DNA from: Polaribacter septentrionalilitoris
GTDB lineage: Bacteria > Bacteroidota > Bacteroidia > Flavobacteriales > Flavobacteriaceae
DNA length: 64,000 bases
Direction of reading: 5' to 3'
Assembly (NCBI RefSeq): GCF_009832745.1
Contig: NZ_VRMJ01000028.1
Location: 107,723 to 171,722 of the forward strand
A program made the position numbers and the translations under genes. Of this stretch, positions 1-8,894 are shown in pieces. How positions within the stretch are numbered: position 1 is the first letter of the stretch; each line of letters opens with the position of its first letter. The notes under the pieces are model-generated. The model was not told where the DNA came from. It was given only the letters and a program-made list of their open reading frames with translations, and made no database searches.

Positions 1-1820
1 ACGGTTCTGCTTTTTACGGAATAAACAAGATGTATTTATTGATGGAAAAACAACACAATCGTGGTCAAGATGGTGCTGGTTTTGCAAGCGTAAAATTTAA
101 CGTAGATCCTGGAACTAGATATGTAAGCAGGATTCGCTCTAACAAGTCGCAGCCGATACAAGATATTTTCTCACAAATTAACATACGTTTAAATGGAGTT
201 TTTGAAGAGCATCCAGATAAAAAAGACAATGTAAAATGGCAAGAAGAAAACATGCCTTACATTGGCAACTTGTTTTTAGGACATGTTCGTTATGGTACTT
301 TTGGTAAAAACAGTATAGAAAGTGTTCATCCATTCTTGCGTCAAAGTAATTGGAAACATAAAAACTTAATTGTTGCTGGTAACTTTAACATGACTAACTC
401 TAATGAAATTTTACAAGAATTAGTAGAATTAGGACAGCATCCAAAAGAATTTACAGATACCGTAACTGTAATGGAAAAAATTGGTCACTTTTTAGAAGAC
501 GAAGTAGCAAAGTTATACCAACAAGCAAAGAAAAAAGGATTTAATAAAAAAGATGCATCACCTTTTATAGAAAAAAATCTAAAATTAAAAAAGGTTTTAA
601 AACGTTCTTCTAAAAGTTGGGATGGTGGTTATGCAATGGCAGGTTTGGTTGGACATGGAGATGCCTTTGTATTGAGAGACCCCAATGGTATTAGACCAAC
701 ATTTTTCTTTGAAGATGATGAAGTTGTTGTAGTTGCATCAGAAAGACCTGTAATTCAAACCGTTTTTAATGTTCCAATAGAAGAGGTTAAAGAGTTAGAA
801 AGAGGTCATGCTTTAATCATTAAAAAAAGTGGACAAACTTCTATTAAAATGGTAAATGAGCCTAGAGAAAAATTATCCTGTTCTTTTGAACGTATTTATT
901 TTTCTAGAGGAAGTGATGCCGGTATTTATGAAGAACGTAAAAATTTAGGGAAATATGTATTCCCACAAATTCTTAAATCCATAAATTCTGATATTTCAAA
1001 CACTGTTTTTTCATACATCCCAAACACAGCTGAAACTTCTTTTTATGGAATGACAGAAGCTGCAGAAGATTTATTAAATAAACAAAAAACATCGAAAATT
1101 TTAGAAGGAGGAAAACAGTTATCTGCCCAGAAAGTAACAGAAATTTTATCAGAACGCCCTCGTTTTGAAAAAATTGCTATTAAAGATGCAAAACTTAGAA
1201 CCTTTATTGCTGATGACAGCAGTAGAGATGATTTGGTTGAGCACGTTTATGATATTACATATGGTGTTGTAAAACCTACAGATAATTTAGTAATTATTGA
1301 TGATAGTATTGTTAGAGGAACTACTTTAAAGAAAAGTATTATTAAAATTTTAGACAGATTAAGTCCTAAAAAAATAGTGGTAGTTTCTTCTGCTCCTCAA
1401 ATTCGTTACCCAGATTGTTACGGAATTGACATGGCAAGAATTGATGCTTTTATTGCATTTAAAGCAGCTTTAGAATTACTAAAAGAAACAAATCAATATC
1501 ATATTATTGATGAGGTTTATAAAAAATGTAAAGCTCAAGAATCTAAAACTGATGCTGAAATTATAAATTATGTAAAAGAGGTTTATAGTCCTTTTAAAGC
1601 TGAAGAAATTTCTGATAAAATTGCACAAATGCTAAAAACAGAAGATGTTGAAGCCGAGGTTGAAGTAATTTATCAAACTATAGAAGGATTACATAAAGCA
1701 TGTCCAGATAATCTTGGAGATTGGTATTTTACAGGAAACTACCCAACTCCTGGAGGTATGAGAGTTGTGAATCAGGCTTTCATCAACTTTTATGAAGGTA
1801 ATGACAAAAGAGCTTATTAA
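1..1820 (+). CDS. PurF-like amidophosphoribosyltransferase / class II glutamine amidotransferase (5' end cut off)
   Basis: The reading frame is open from the first bases of the window, ahead of the Met at position 30 (codons for GSAFYGINK precede it), so the true start and the N-terminal nucleophile Cys lie upstream. The visible N-terminal half matches a class II glutaminase domain (RGQDGAGF, GHVRYGTFG, VAGNFNMTN). The C-terminal half is a type I phosphoribosyltransferase domain with the PRPP loop VIIDDSIVRGTT and the PurF-like segment APQIRYPDCYGIDM. PurF transfers the glutamine amide to PRPP as the first step of purine synthesis. About 605 residues are visible, which is longer than ordinary PurF (about 470-510). 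This is the long paralogue seen in many Bacteroidota, and its exact substrate is not something the sequence shows. A terminator follows, so it ends its transcription unit. Confidence 0.85.
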   Translation, partial: GSAFYGINKMYLLMEKQHNRGQDGAGFASVKFNVDPGTRYVSRIRSNKSQPIQDIFSQINIRLNGVFEEHPDKKDNVKWQEENMPYIGNLFLGHVRYGTFGKNSIESVHPFLRQSNWKHKNLIVAGNFNMTNSNEILQELVELGQHPKEFTDTVTVMEKIGHFLEDEVAKLYQQAKKKGFNKKDASPFIEKNLKLKKVLKRSSKSWDGGYAMAGLVGHGDAFVLRDPNGIRPTFFFEDDEVVVVASERPVIQTVFNVPIEEVKELERGHALIIKKSGQTSIKMVNEPREKLSCSFERIYFSRGSDAGIYEERKNLGKYVFPQILKSINSDISNTVFSYIPNTAETSFYGMTEAAEDLLNKQKTSKILEGGKQLSAQKVTEILSERPRFEKIAIKDAKLRTFIADDSSRDDLVEHVYDITYGVVKPTDNLVIIDDSIVRGTTLKKSIIKILDRLSPKKIVVVSSAPQIRYPDCYGIDMARIDAFIAFKAALELLKETNQYHIIDEVYKKCKAQESKTDAEIINYVKEVYSPFKAEEISDKIAQMLKTEDVEAEVEVIYQTIEGLHKACPDNLGDWYFTGNYPTPGGMRVVNQAFINFYEGNDKRAY

Positions 1821-1855
1821 TAAGCTTATAACTAACTGATATTACATATATTAAG

Positions 1856-1888
1856 AGCTCTATTTTTTTTAATAGAGCTTTTTTTTTG
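1856..1888 (+). terminator. Intrinsic terminator after the PurF-like gene
   Basis: A 9-bp perfect stem (AGCTCTATT at 1856-1864, AATAGAGCT at 1871-1879) with a T-only loop is followed by a run of about nine T. It lies 36 bases after the stop codon. Confidence 0.85.
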
Positions 1889-1922
1889 ATATTTGTTTTT
1901 TAAAACCTCTCAAAATTAAACT

Positions 1923-3839
1923 ATGAAAAAAATAATCTTTATACTTATTCTTTGTTTTTTTAATTGTTATTGTTTTTTCAGTCAAAAAAGACAACAAAAA
2001 ATAGATAGTTTAAAATTAGAGTTAACTAAAAAAAAAGGTACAGAAAAGATACTCCTTTTTGAAAAAATTCTAAAATCTTACAGTTTTATAAATCTTGATA
2101 GTAGTTTGGTTTATGCAAACAAAATGATGAAACTGTCAAAAGAAGTTAATAACGACTCCCTAATAATCTATTCTTTTAATTTAAAAGGTGATATCCTACT
2201 AGAGAAGTTTAAATATAATGCTTCTCTCGAAAGTTTTAATACGGCTATAAAGTTAAATGAAGACTATACAAAACTAAAAGCATATAGTTTTAACGGACTT
2301 GGAAACAACTACAGTAAATTCGAAAGTTTTGAAGAAGCAACAAAATCTTTTTTAAAGGCTTTAGAACTTTTTGAAAAAGTAAAAGATACTTTTATGATTA
2401 TTGGTACTAATATTCATTTAGCGAATGATTTTAGAAAACTAAGAGATTATGAAAACTCTGAAAATTATTATTTAAAAGCTTTAAAAATTAACAACAATAA
2501 AAATGAGTTTTTAGACAATTTTGTTTACAACAATTTATCTGATTTGTATAACGATATGAATAAGCCAGAACTTTCTATTCAAAATGCAAAAAAAGCATTA
2601 GCTTATTTTAAAAAAATGAATTTTGAAAGATATTTAGCATATCCATATTATAACATGGCTGTTTCATACAATAAAATTAACAATGACAATTTAGCAGAAA
2701 ATTATTTCTTGAAAGCAATTAAAATTCATATTAAATTTGACAATCAATCAGAATTAGCAAATTCATTTAACGGTTTATCAACACTATATTTAGAAAACAA
2801 AGACTATGATAAAGCAATTGAATCCTCTCTAAAATCTCTAGAATATTCAAAGAAAAATAATCTGTTAGAATTTCAAATTTCCTCTTATAAATTATTGACT
2901 CAAGCATACATAAATAAAAATAATTTTAAGCTAGCATCAAATTCTTTTAAAAAATATGACAGTGTAAAAAATGATTTTTATGAAGAAAAAAAACTAAAAA
3001 TCACGAAGCAACTTTCAGAGAAATATCAATCAGAAAAAAAAGAAAAAGAACTACTAAAGGCTAGAACAGAAAAAGCAGAAACAGAATTAGCATTAACAAA
3101 AAGTAAAGGTTGGATTTTTATTTTAATGGCAAGTTTGTTAATTGCAGTGTTTCTCTTTTTTGGAATTTCACAGAGAATTAAAAGAAAAAATCAAGAAGCT
3201 ATTGTAAAAGAAAAAGAACGTGGTTTTAAAGCTATTATTGATGCACAAGAAGAAGAACGTAGCAAAATTGCGCGTGAATTGCATGATGGAGTTGTACAAC
3301 AAATTGGTAGTGTAATTTTAAAAGCGCGTAATTTATTTACCAAAAAAGAGCTTACACAAGATAATGAATCTAAAGAGGTGTTGCAAAGATTAGAAAATTC
3401 TAACCAAGACTTACGCAATATTTCACATCAAATGATGCCAAGGGCTTTAAAAGAATTGGGTGTAATATCAGCATTAAACGATTTGCTAGAAGGTAGTTTA
3501 TCTTACGCTAATATTAAATACAGTTTAGAACATTTTAATATCGAAGAAAGACTTCCAGAAAAAATAGAAGTAACTATTTATAGAATTGTACAAGAACTCA
3601 TCAATAATATTATAAAACATAGTAAAGCAACAGAAGTAAGTGTACAATTATTTAATGCAAACAATACTGTTATTTTAATTGTAGAAGATAATGGTGTAGG
3701 TTTTGCAAAAGAGAAAAATAAAAAAGGAATAGGTTTACTAAACATTTCTAGTAGATTAGATATAGTAAATGGAAATGTTAATTTTGAACCAAGTCCTAAA
3801 AGTGGTACTTTAGTCACCATAAAAATTCCGTTAAAATAA
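1923..3839 (+). CDS. TPR-containing sensor histidine kinase (HisKA_3 / NarX-type)
   Basis: This is a predicted inner-membrane sensor kinase of 638 aa. A signal peptide or first membrane segment (MKKIIFILILCFFNC) leads into a periplasmic TPR region (about residues 30-370) and a coiled-coil rich in K and E. One transmembrane helix follows (about 398-415, GWIFILMASLLIAVFLFFG). The dimerisation/phosphoacceptor helix carries RELHDGVVQQ with the likely phosphorylated His at residue 454. The HATPase_c domain shows the N box ELINNIIKHSKA and the G box VEDNGVGF. Its stop codon overlaps the start of a LuxR-type regulator, so the two form a cognate pair. TPR domains in this family usually bind peptides or partner proteins, but the ligand is unknown. 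Confidence 0.9.
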   Translation: MKKIIFILILCFFNCYCFFSQKRQQKIDSLKLELTKKKGTEKILLFEKILKSYSFINLDSSLVYANKMMKLSKEVNNDSLIIYSFNLKGDILLEKFKYNASLESFNTAIKLNEDYTKLKAYSFNGLGNNYSKFESFEEATKSFLKALELFEKVKDTFMIIGTNIHLANDFRKLRDYENSENYYLKALKINNNKNEFLDNFVYNNLSDLYNDMNKPELSIQNAKKALAYFKKMNFERYLAYPYYNMAVSYNKINNDNLAENYFLKAIKIHIKFDNQSELANSFNGLSTLYLENKDYDKAIESSLKSLEYSKKNNLLEFQISSYKLLTQAYINKNNFKLASNSFKKYDSVKNDFYEEKKLKITKQLSEKYQSEKKEKELLKARTEKAETELALTKSKGWIFILMASLLIAVFLFFGISQRIKRKNQEAIVKEKERGFKAIIDAQEEERSKIARELHDGVVQQIGSVILKARNLFTKKELTQDNESKEVLQRLENSNQDLRNISHQMMPRALKELGVISALNDLLEGSLSYANIKYSLEHFNIEERLPEKIEVTIYRIVQELINNIIKHSKATEVSVQLFNANNTVILIVEDNGVGFAKEKNKKGIGLLNISSRLDIVNGNVNFEPSPKSGTLVTIKIPLK

Positions 3840-4489
3840 TGCCTATAAAAATTCTCATTGCAGATGATCATCCTTTAATTGCTGAGGGCATTAAAAACAT
3901 TTTCGAAAATCTGAAAGATTATCAAGTAGTTACCATTGCTAAAAATGGTAAAGAAGCATTAGAATTTATCTCAAAACATTTAGTAGACATTGCCCTACTA
4001 GATATAGATATGCCCATTATGGATGGAATTGAATGCGCAAAAAAAATTATCTCTGATTTTGATGAGGTTAAAGTTGCAATGCTTTCTATGCATCAAGAAT
4101 CTTCAATTATTAAAAACTTAATCGAAATTGGGGTCAAAGGCTATATGCTAAAAACAATACCTAGTGAAGAACTACTACAGGCCATTAAAAACATATACAA
4201 TGGCAAAGAATATTTTAGCTCTGATGTCACAAAAGCTTTATTAACTGAAGATTATTCTGGTTTTCACAAATACAAAAAAACATCACCATTAGTAGAAGAC
4301 TTAACTACAAGAGAAAAAGAAATCATAAAATACATTTCTCAAGGATTAACCAATATTCAAATTGGTGAAAAATTATTCATCAGTCCAAGAACTGTAGATA
4401 CGCACAGAACTAACATTATGCGTAAAATAGATGTCCACAATGTTGCTTCTTTAATACGTTTTGCTTTTCAAAACGGATTAATTTCTTAA
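3839..4489 (+). CDS. LuxR/NarL-family response regulator
   Basis: This 216-aa regulator has an N-terminal receiver domain with the acidic pair D9/D10, the phosphoacceptor D55 (ALLDIDMP) and the conserved Lys in GYMLKTIP. A C-terminal LuxR-type helix-turn-helix follows (LTTREKEIIKYISQGLTN, then SPRTVDTHRTNIMRKI). It starts in the TAATG overlap with the upstream kinase, which implies translational coupling. The 203 bases after it (4490-4692) hold a short inverted repeat CTACG-N8-CGTAG at 4492-4509 and a good -7 box TACTTTTG at 4554-4561. No clear terminator was seen, so the exported-protein genes downstream may be partly co-transcribed or be its targets. That last point is inference. Confidence 0.92.
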   Translation: MPIKILIADDHPLIAEGIKNIFENLKDYQVVTIAKNGKEALEFISKHLVDIALLDIDMPIMDGIECAKKIISDFDEVKVAMLSMHQESSIIKNLIEIGVKGYMLKTIPSEELLQAIKNIYNGKEYFSSDVTKALLTEDYSGFHKYKKTSPLVEDLTTREKEIIKYISQGLTNIQIGEKLFISPRTVDTHRTNIMRKIDVHNVASLIRFAFQNGLIS

Positions 4490-4692
4490 ATCTACGGTAA
4501 ACAACGTAGCCAATTACGTACTTCACTCTATTTTCTTTACTAATACTTCAATTTACTTTTGAGGTGTTAATTCATTACATCCTAAATAAATAAAAATATT
4601 GTGTAACAGTATCCGTCTCTAATCCTTTTTTTTAGGATGAATTAACAACTGAGATTGGATGCTGTTTTTTTAATAAACTAAAATAAAATATC

Positions 4693-5238
4693 ATGAAAAA
4701 AAATCTAATCATCTTATTAATGTTAGCACCATTATTAACTTTTGGACAAATTAAAGGAGAAAACTCTAAAGAACCTTTTACATCTATAAAAGGAACAGAA
4801 TACAAAAAAGGGACTAAAATCACCTTAAAATCTCCAAGTAATAAAGATAAATTTGCTTACGTGTATAAGTTTAAATCCAGTCTTTCTTTTGGTAACATCG
4901 TAAAAACAGTAAAAAATGTAAATGATGTTAAAAACATGAATTTAAAAAATACGCAAGGCATTAAAAACGCTGTTAATACCACAAAAAATATATCTAAAAG
5001 CAATCTAGTTAAGGGCTCAGTAACATCTCTTCAAAGTAAGGTTGTGTCTAAAAGTTATGTAAAAGAAAATGCTTGGGACAAAAAATACTCAGGAAAAGAA
5101 TACACCATTAAAAACTTTAAAGTATATACTGATGAAGCTACAGGTATAAAAATTGTTCACGCAATAGCCAAAGGAAAGGGAGGTAAAGTTGCCATATTAA
5201 TTGATGCAGCTGAGGAAAAAGGAGAAATAAAAATATAA
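4693..5238 (+). CDS. Exported protein of unknown function, 181 aa
   Basis: I do not recognise a family. A signal peptide (MKKNLIILLMLAPLLTFGQ) is followed by a mature protein rich in Lys, Asn, Ser and Thr. The central part (about 70-120) is built from short imperfect VKNVNDVKN/IKNAVNTTKN-like stretches. The C-terminal part (about 125-181) looks like a compact beta domain (YTIKNFKVYTDEATGIKIVHAIAKG). The start was chosen because the signal peptide begins there. The gene sits directly after a two-component pair and ahead of the ELWxxDGT gene. Its stop codon lies inside the inverted repeat 5231-5256, which may serve as its terminator. Confidence 0.7.
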   Translation: MKKNLIILLMLAPLLTFGQIKGENSKEPFTSIKGTEYKKGTKITLKSPSNKDKFAYVYKFKSSLSFGNIVKTVKNVNDVKNMNLKNTQGIKNAVNTTKNISKSNLVKGSVTSLQSKVVSKSYVKENAWDKKYSGKEYTIKNFKVYTDEATGIKIVHAIAKGKGGKVAILIDAAEEKGEIKI

Positions 5239-5256
5239 GGCAAATGCCTTATATTT
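5231..5256. repeat. Perfect 12-bp inverted repeat, copy 1 of a pair
   Basis: Arms AAATATAAGGCA (5231-5242) and TGCCTTATATTT (5245-5256) are perfect complements around AA. It overlaps the stop of the 181-aa gene and sits 45 bases before the ELWxxDGT gene. T-rich sequence follows, so it could be a terminator. A near copy at 8812-8833 stands in front of another exported-protein gene, which suggests a regulatory role instead or in addition. Confidence 0.75.
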
Positions 5257-5300
5257 TTATTCTTTATATGTAAATACCTTTACTAAGTAAAACTATAAAA

Positions 5301-8171
5301 ATGAAAAAACTACTACTATTATTAATAACATTTGTTGCAGCTAATAGCTATGCACAAGCTACTTTAGTTTTAGATATTAATAAAGGAAATAATTCTAGTT
5401 CTCCAGGAGATAAAATTGTTTTTAACAATCAAGCTTACTTTCCTGCAAATGATGGTATTCATGGAACTGAATTATGGAAAACTGACGGAACTGAAGCTGG
5501 TACAATGCTATTCAAAGAATTTGTATCAGGAGATGAAAGCGGCATCCCTTTTAATTTTGAAGCTAAAATTGCTTTAAACTCGTTGTTTTTCTTTACAAAT
5601 GATGAATCAGCAAATTTTGCACTATGGAAAACTGATGGCACAGAAGCTGGTACAGAAAAAATAAAAACTTTTGCAGGATCTCAACCTTATTTACATGATG
5701 AAATTTCTGGGGTTTTAATTTTTTCAGCAAATAATCAATTATGGAAAACAGATGGTACAGAAGCAGGTACTGTTAAACTTGCCAATTATCCTGTTTTTGG
5801 AGGAACAAGGTTTATAAAATCTGGAAATGAGATTTATTTTTCTGGAGAGGCATCCTTTAGCATTGGCCAAGAATTATATAAAACTGATGGAATGACAGTT
5901 TCATTAGTAAAAAACATTTACCCTAGCTCAAATAAAGATTCTTACCCAAATAATTTTGCCGCTTTAAATGGAACTGTATACTTTTCTGCAACCAATGGTA
6001 CAAATGGTTTTGAACTCTGGAAATCTGATGGTACAGAAACTGGCACAGAAATGGTTAAAGACATCAATCCTGGTTCTGGAAATTCTTTTTCTACAAACAC
6101 CCCAATAAAAGTTTACAATAACGAATTATTTTTTACCAATGGTACAAAACTTTGGAAATCTGATGGAAACACAGCAGGAACTGTTGAACTGTTAGAGTTA
6201 GAAAGCAACCCAAAAGCTATAGTTATCTTCAACTCTAAAATTCATGTATTCACCTACAGTAATGTATTTTGGGTTTCTGATGGAACAGTTGACGGTTCTG
6301 AAAAAATTGAAACCACAACTTCTGAGTTTTTTCATAACAATGAATATGCTGTTGTTGGTAACCAATTATTTTTTCAGGCAAATAATGAGGCTGGTTATGA
6401 AATATGGAAAACAGATGGAACTGCTATTGGTTCTGGCTTAGTTAAAGACATACATCCAGAATTTGATGACAACAATATAGAAGGCATCATCGATTTAAAC
6501 GGAAAAGCACTTTTTACAGCATCTGATGGAAATTGGTTAGGTAAAGAATTGTATATTTCTGATGGAACTGAAGCTGGTACTCAACTTTTAAAAGACATTA
6601 ATACGCAAGGAAACAGATCTTCCAATCCTCAAAAACACTTTCAATTTGCAGATAAAATATTACTTTCTGCAGATAATGGTTTAAACGGTAGAGAACTTTG
6701 GATGATAGAATCTGGCAACATGACTTTATTAAAAGATATTAATCCAGGCCAATTGTATAGTAACCCTTCTAATTTTACAATGTTAAATTCAGAAGTTTAC
6801 TTTTTTGCAACATCTAAAGATAAAGGGAAAGAGTTATGGAAAACTGATGGCACAGAAGCTGGAACTACTATTGTAAAAGATATCAATCCTAATGCTAAAA
6901 ATGGAATTAACACTATGGCTTTAATAGCATTTAATAATAAACTCTACTTTTTTGCTGATGATGGCATTAACGGAAACGAACTTTGGGAAAGCGATGGAAC
7001 AGAAGCTGGCACCAAACTAGTAAAAGATATTAACGGATTACCTGAAAGTAGTGTTTTTAATGTAGAGTTAACTGCTGCTGACACTCATTTCTATTTTACT
7101 GCAAACGATGGAACTAGCGGATTGGAATTATGGAAATCAGATGGATCAGAAGCAGGAACTGAGATGGTTAAAGATATTAATCCTAATGGTGGTGCTAACA
7201 TTCGGTATTTAACGTTTCATCCATACTTAAAAAAACTATATTTTTCTGCTTATGATGGTAGTGGTTCAAATTTATGGGAGTCAGATGGAACTACTGCAAG
7301 TACGTTTAAACAATCTGTAAAAAACCCATCAAACTTTACTTTGGGAGGCTCTAGAGATATTGGTGATAGAAGTGGACCTAACATTATCTACAATACAGAG
7401 TTGTATTTTTCTGGTGAATCCACCTCTAACTTTAACAAAAAAGGAACAGAACTTTGGGCTGTAACATATATTGGTACAATTCAGCAAGTTTTTGATATTA
7501 ACCCAGGAACAGCAAGCAGCTATCCTTCTTATTTTAAAGACCTTAAAGGTAAATTGTACTTTGCTGCTTACACTAGTGATTCTGGATATGAACTCTGGAA
7601 AGCAAATGGTGTTATTGATACTGAAATAGTTAAAGATATACAATCTGGTTCTAGTAATGCAAATATAGCAGAAATAGGAAGTTTTGGTGATTTAGTAATC
7701 TTTGGTGCAGGAGATAATAGCCAAAATAGAGAGTTATGGAAATCTGATGGAACAGAAACAGGAACTGTTTTATTACAAGACATCAATCCATCTACAAATC
7801 AATATGGAAATGGTAGTAACCCAAGCAATTTTTTTACTAGTGAAAATGTACTCTATTTTACAGCAAATGATGGAACTACAGGAAACGAACTATGGATATT
7901 AGAAGAAAGCGCTTTATCTCTTGAAGAAGAAACTTTAAATCAATTTGCTAAAGTTAGTGTCTATCCAAACCCAACATCAGATATATTAAACATTAAGGTT
8001 GATAATCAACAAATAAAATCGATTAAAATATTTAATGTACTAGGAAAACAAGTAATGTATTCCTCTATAAAAAATAATACAATTGGTACTTCTCATTTAC
8101 CAAATGGCATCTACGTATTGCAAGTTAAAACTGATGTAAGCACATTTTCAAGAAAAATTATAAAACAATAA
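5301..8171 (+). CDS. ELWxxDGT-repeat protein with T9SS type A sorting domain
   Basis: This is a 956-aa exported protein. It has a signal peptide (MKKLLLLLITFVAANSYAQA) and then about 18 repeats of the hyalin-like type, typified by ELWKTDGTEAGT followed by VKDINP, with spacing of roughly 45-60 residues. The repeats probably fold as a beta-propeller or beta-sheet array. The last 70 residues or so form a type IX secretion C-terminal domain (VYPNPTSDILNIKV, then IKIFNVLGKQV, then LPNGIYVLQVKTD, ending SRKIIKQ). This directs the protein across the outer membrane and usually to surface attachment or release. A broken lipoprotein gene starts 10 bases after it and is probably in the same operon. The substrate or partner cannot be read from the sequence. 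Confidence 0.93.
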   Translation: MKKLLLLLITFVAANSYAQATLVLDINKGNNSSSPGDKIVFNNQAYFPANDGIHGTELWKTDGTEAGTMLFKEFVSGDESGIPFNFEAKIALNSLFFFTNDESANFALWKTDGTEAGTEKIKTFAGSQPYLHDEISGVLIFSANNQLWKTDGTEAGTVKLANYPVFGGTRFIKSGNEIYFSGEASFSIGQELYKTDGMTVSLVKNIYPSSNKDSYPNNFAALNGTVYFSATNGTNGFELWKSDGTETGTEMVKDINPGSGNSFSTNTPIKVYNNELFFTNGTKLWKSDGNTAGTVELLELESNPKAIVIFNSKIHVFTYSNVFWVSDGTVDGSEKIETTTSEFFHNNEYAVVGNQLFFQANNEAGYEIWKTDGTAIGSGLVKDIHPEFDDNNIEGIIDLNGKALFTASDGNWLGKELYISDGTEAGTQLLKDINTQGNRSSNPQKHFQFADKILLSADNGLNGRELWMIESGNMTLLKDINPGQLYSNPSNFTMLNSEVYFFATSKDKGKELWKTDGTEAGTTIVKDINPNAKNGINTMALIAFNNKLYFFADDGINGNELWESDGTEAGTKLVKDINGLPESSVFNVELTAADTHFYFTANDGTSGLELWKSDGSEAGTEMVKDINPNGGANIRYLTFHPYLKKLYFSAYDGSGSNLWESDGTTASTFKQSVKNPSNFTLGGSRDIGDRSGPNIIYNTELYFSGESTSNFNKKGTELWAVTYIGTIQQVFDINPGTASSYPSYFKDLKGKLYFAAYTSDSGYELWKANGVIDTEIVKDIQSGSSNANIAEIGSFGDLVIFGAGDNSQNRELWKSDGTETGTVLLQDINPSTNQYGNGSNPSNFFTSENVLYFTANDGTTGNELWILEESALSLEEETLNQFAKVSVYPNPTSDILNIKVDNQQIKSIKIFNVLGKQVMYSSIKNNTIGTSHLPNGIYVLQVKTDVSTFSRKIIKQ

Positions 8172-8181
8172 AAAAACAAAT

Positions 8182-8739
8182 ATGAAAACTTTTTTAAAAA
8201 CAATTACGGCAATAATCTGTATTTCAATTTTCTTCTCTTCTTGACAGAATACAGAAGAGACAATAGAAGATACATTAAAAATCCCGAATCAAGACCAATA
8301 TTTAATTTGTAAAATTAACGGAGTAGATTTTTTATCTAAAGATGACCCTCTATTTTCTTATGTTAAAATTTTCTCGGTTGCAGGAAATACAACATACCAG
8401 TTTGTTGCTAAAAATGAAACTACAAATGGAATTGGTTTTTTATTTACTAATAAATTTAACGGTATTGGTACTTATGATATTAAAGACAACACCAATGGTT
8501 CTAATGTTTCTTTTGGCTATACTATAAATGCAGTAAAAAGTTACGGTACAGATGGTGGCAATTCTGCACCAGCAAACACAACTCATGGAACCATAACAAT
8601 TACTGCATCAAATGACACATATATTGAAGGAACTTTTACATTTAAAGCTGTTGCACCAGATTGGTCTGACACTTCAAATCCAGATTTTTCTGACGTAGTG
8701 GATGTTACAGATGGTGAATTTAAATTGAAGATAAAATAA
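8182..8739 (+). pseudogene. Lipoprotein gene with TGA in place of the lipobox cysteine codon (DUF6252-like)
   Basis: From ATG 8182 the frame encodes a lipoprotein-type signal (MKTFLKTITAIICISIFFSS). Codon 21 (8242-8244) is TGA, and the frame then stays open for 164 codons (QNTEETIED ... VTDGEFKLKIK) to TAA at 8737-8739. The TGA falls exactly where the lipobox Cys is expected, one base away from TGT or TGC. No in-frame ATG exists downstream of it, so a simple restart is unlikely. The mature part (KINGVDFLS, GIGTYDIKD, IEGTFTFKA, VTDGEFKLKI) resembles small Bacteroidota lipoproteins of the DUF6252 kind. It lies 10 bases after the ELWxxDGT gene and ends before a strong terminator. It may be a recent nonsense mutation or a sequencing error. 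Confidence 0.75.
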
Positions 8740-8770
8740 TCTACAATATTTAGATCAAAATAATTTAAAA

Positions 8771-8808
8771 AGCATTAAAAGCTAAAACAGCTTTTAATGC
8801 TTTTTTTT
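8771..8808 (+). terminator. Strong intrinsic terminator after the broken lipoprotein gene
   Basis: A perfect 13-bp stem, AGCATTAAAAGCT (8771-8783) and AGCTTTTAATGCT (8789-8801), with loop AAAAC, is followed by a T run to 8808. Confidence 0.92.
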
Positions 8809-8811
8809 ATA

Positions 8812-8833
8812 AAATAAGGCAAATGCCGTATTT
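8812..8833. repeat. Inverted repeat, copy 2 of the 5231 element
   Basis: AAATAAGGCA (8812-8821), AA, then TGCCGTATTT (8824-8833): 9 of 10 positions pair. The core ATAAGGCAAATGCC is identical to that at 5231-5256. It comes just after a canonical terminator and has no T run, so it is not itself a terminator. It sits 62 bases ahead of the 589-aa exported-protein gene, upstream of a possible -7 box (TATTTTTG). Confidence 0.65.
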
Positions 8834-8894
8834 CTAGAAAATTATATCAGTGTTATTTTTGTAAAAGTAACATCAACCTAAAAAACAATTTTAC

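Noticed and set aside
8245..8300. SECIS element making the TGA at 8242 a selenocysteine codon
   Set aside because: No stable GC-paired hairpin with an exposed GU loop is visible in the 50 bases after the TGA.
8342..8527. 61-codon open frame inside the broken lipoprotein gene
   Set aside because: It is in another frame and translates to a low-quality Leu/Met-rich peptide; the frame from 8182 has the coding character.
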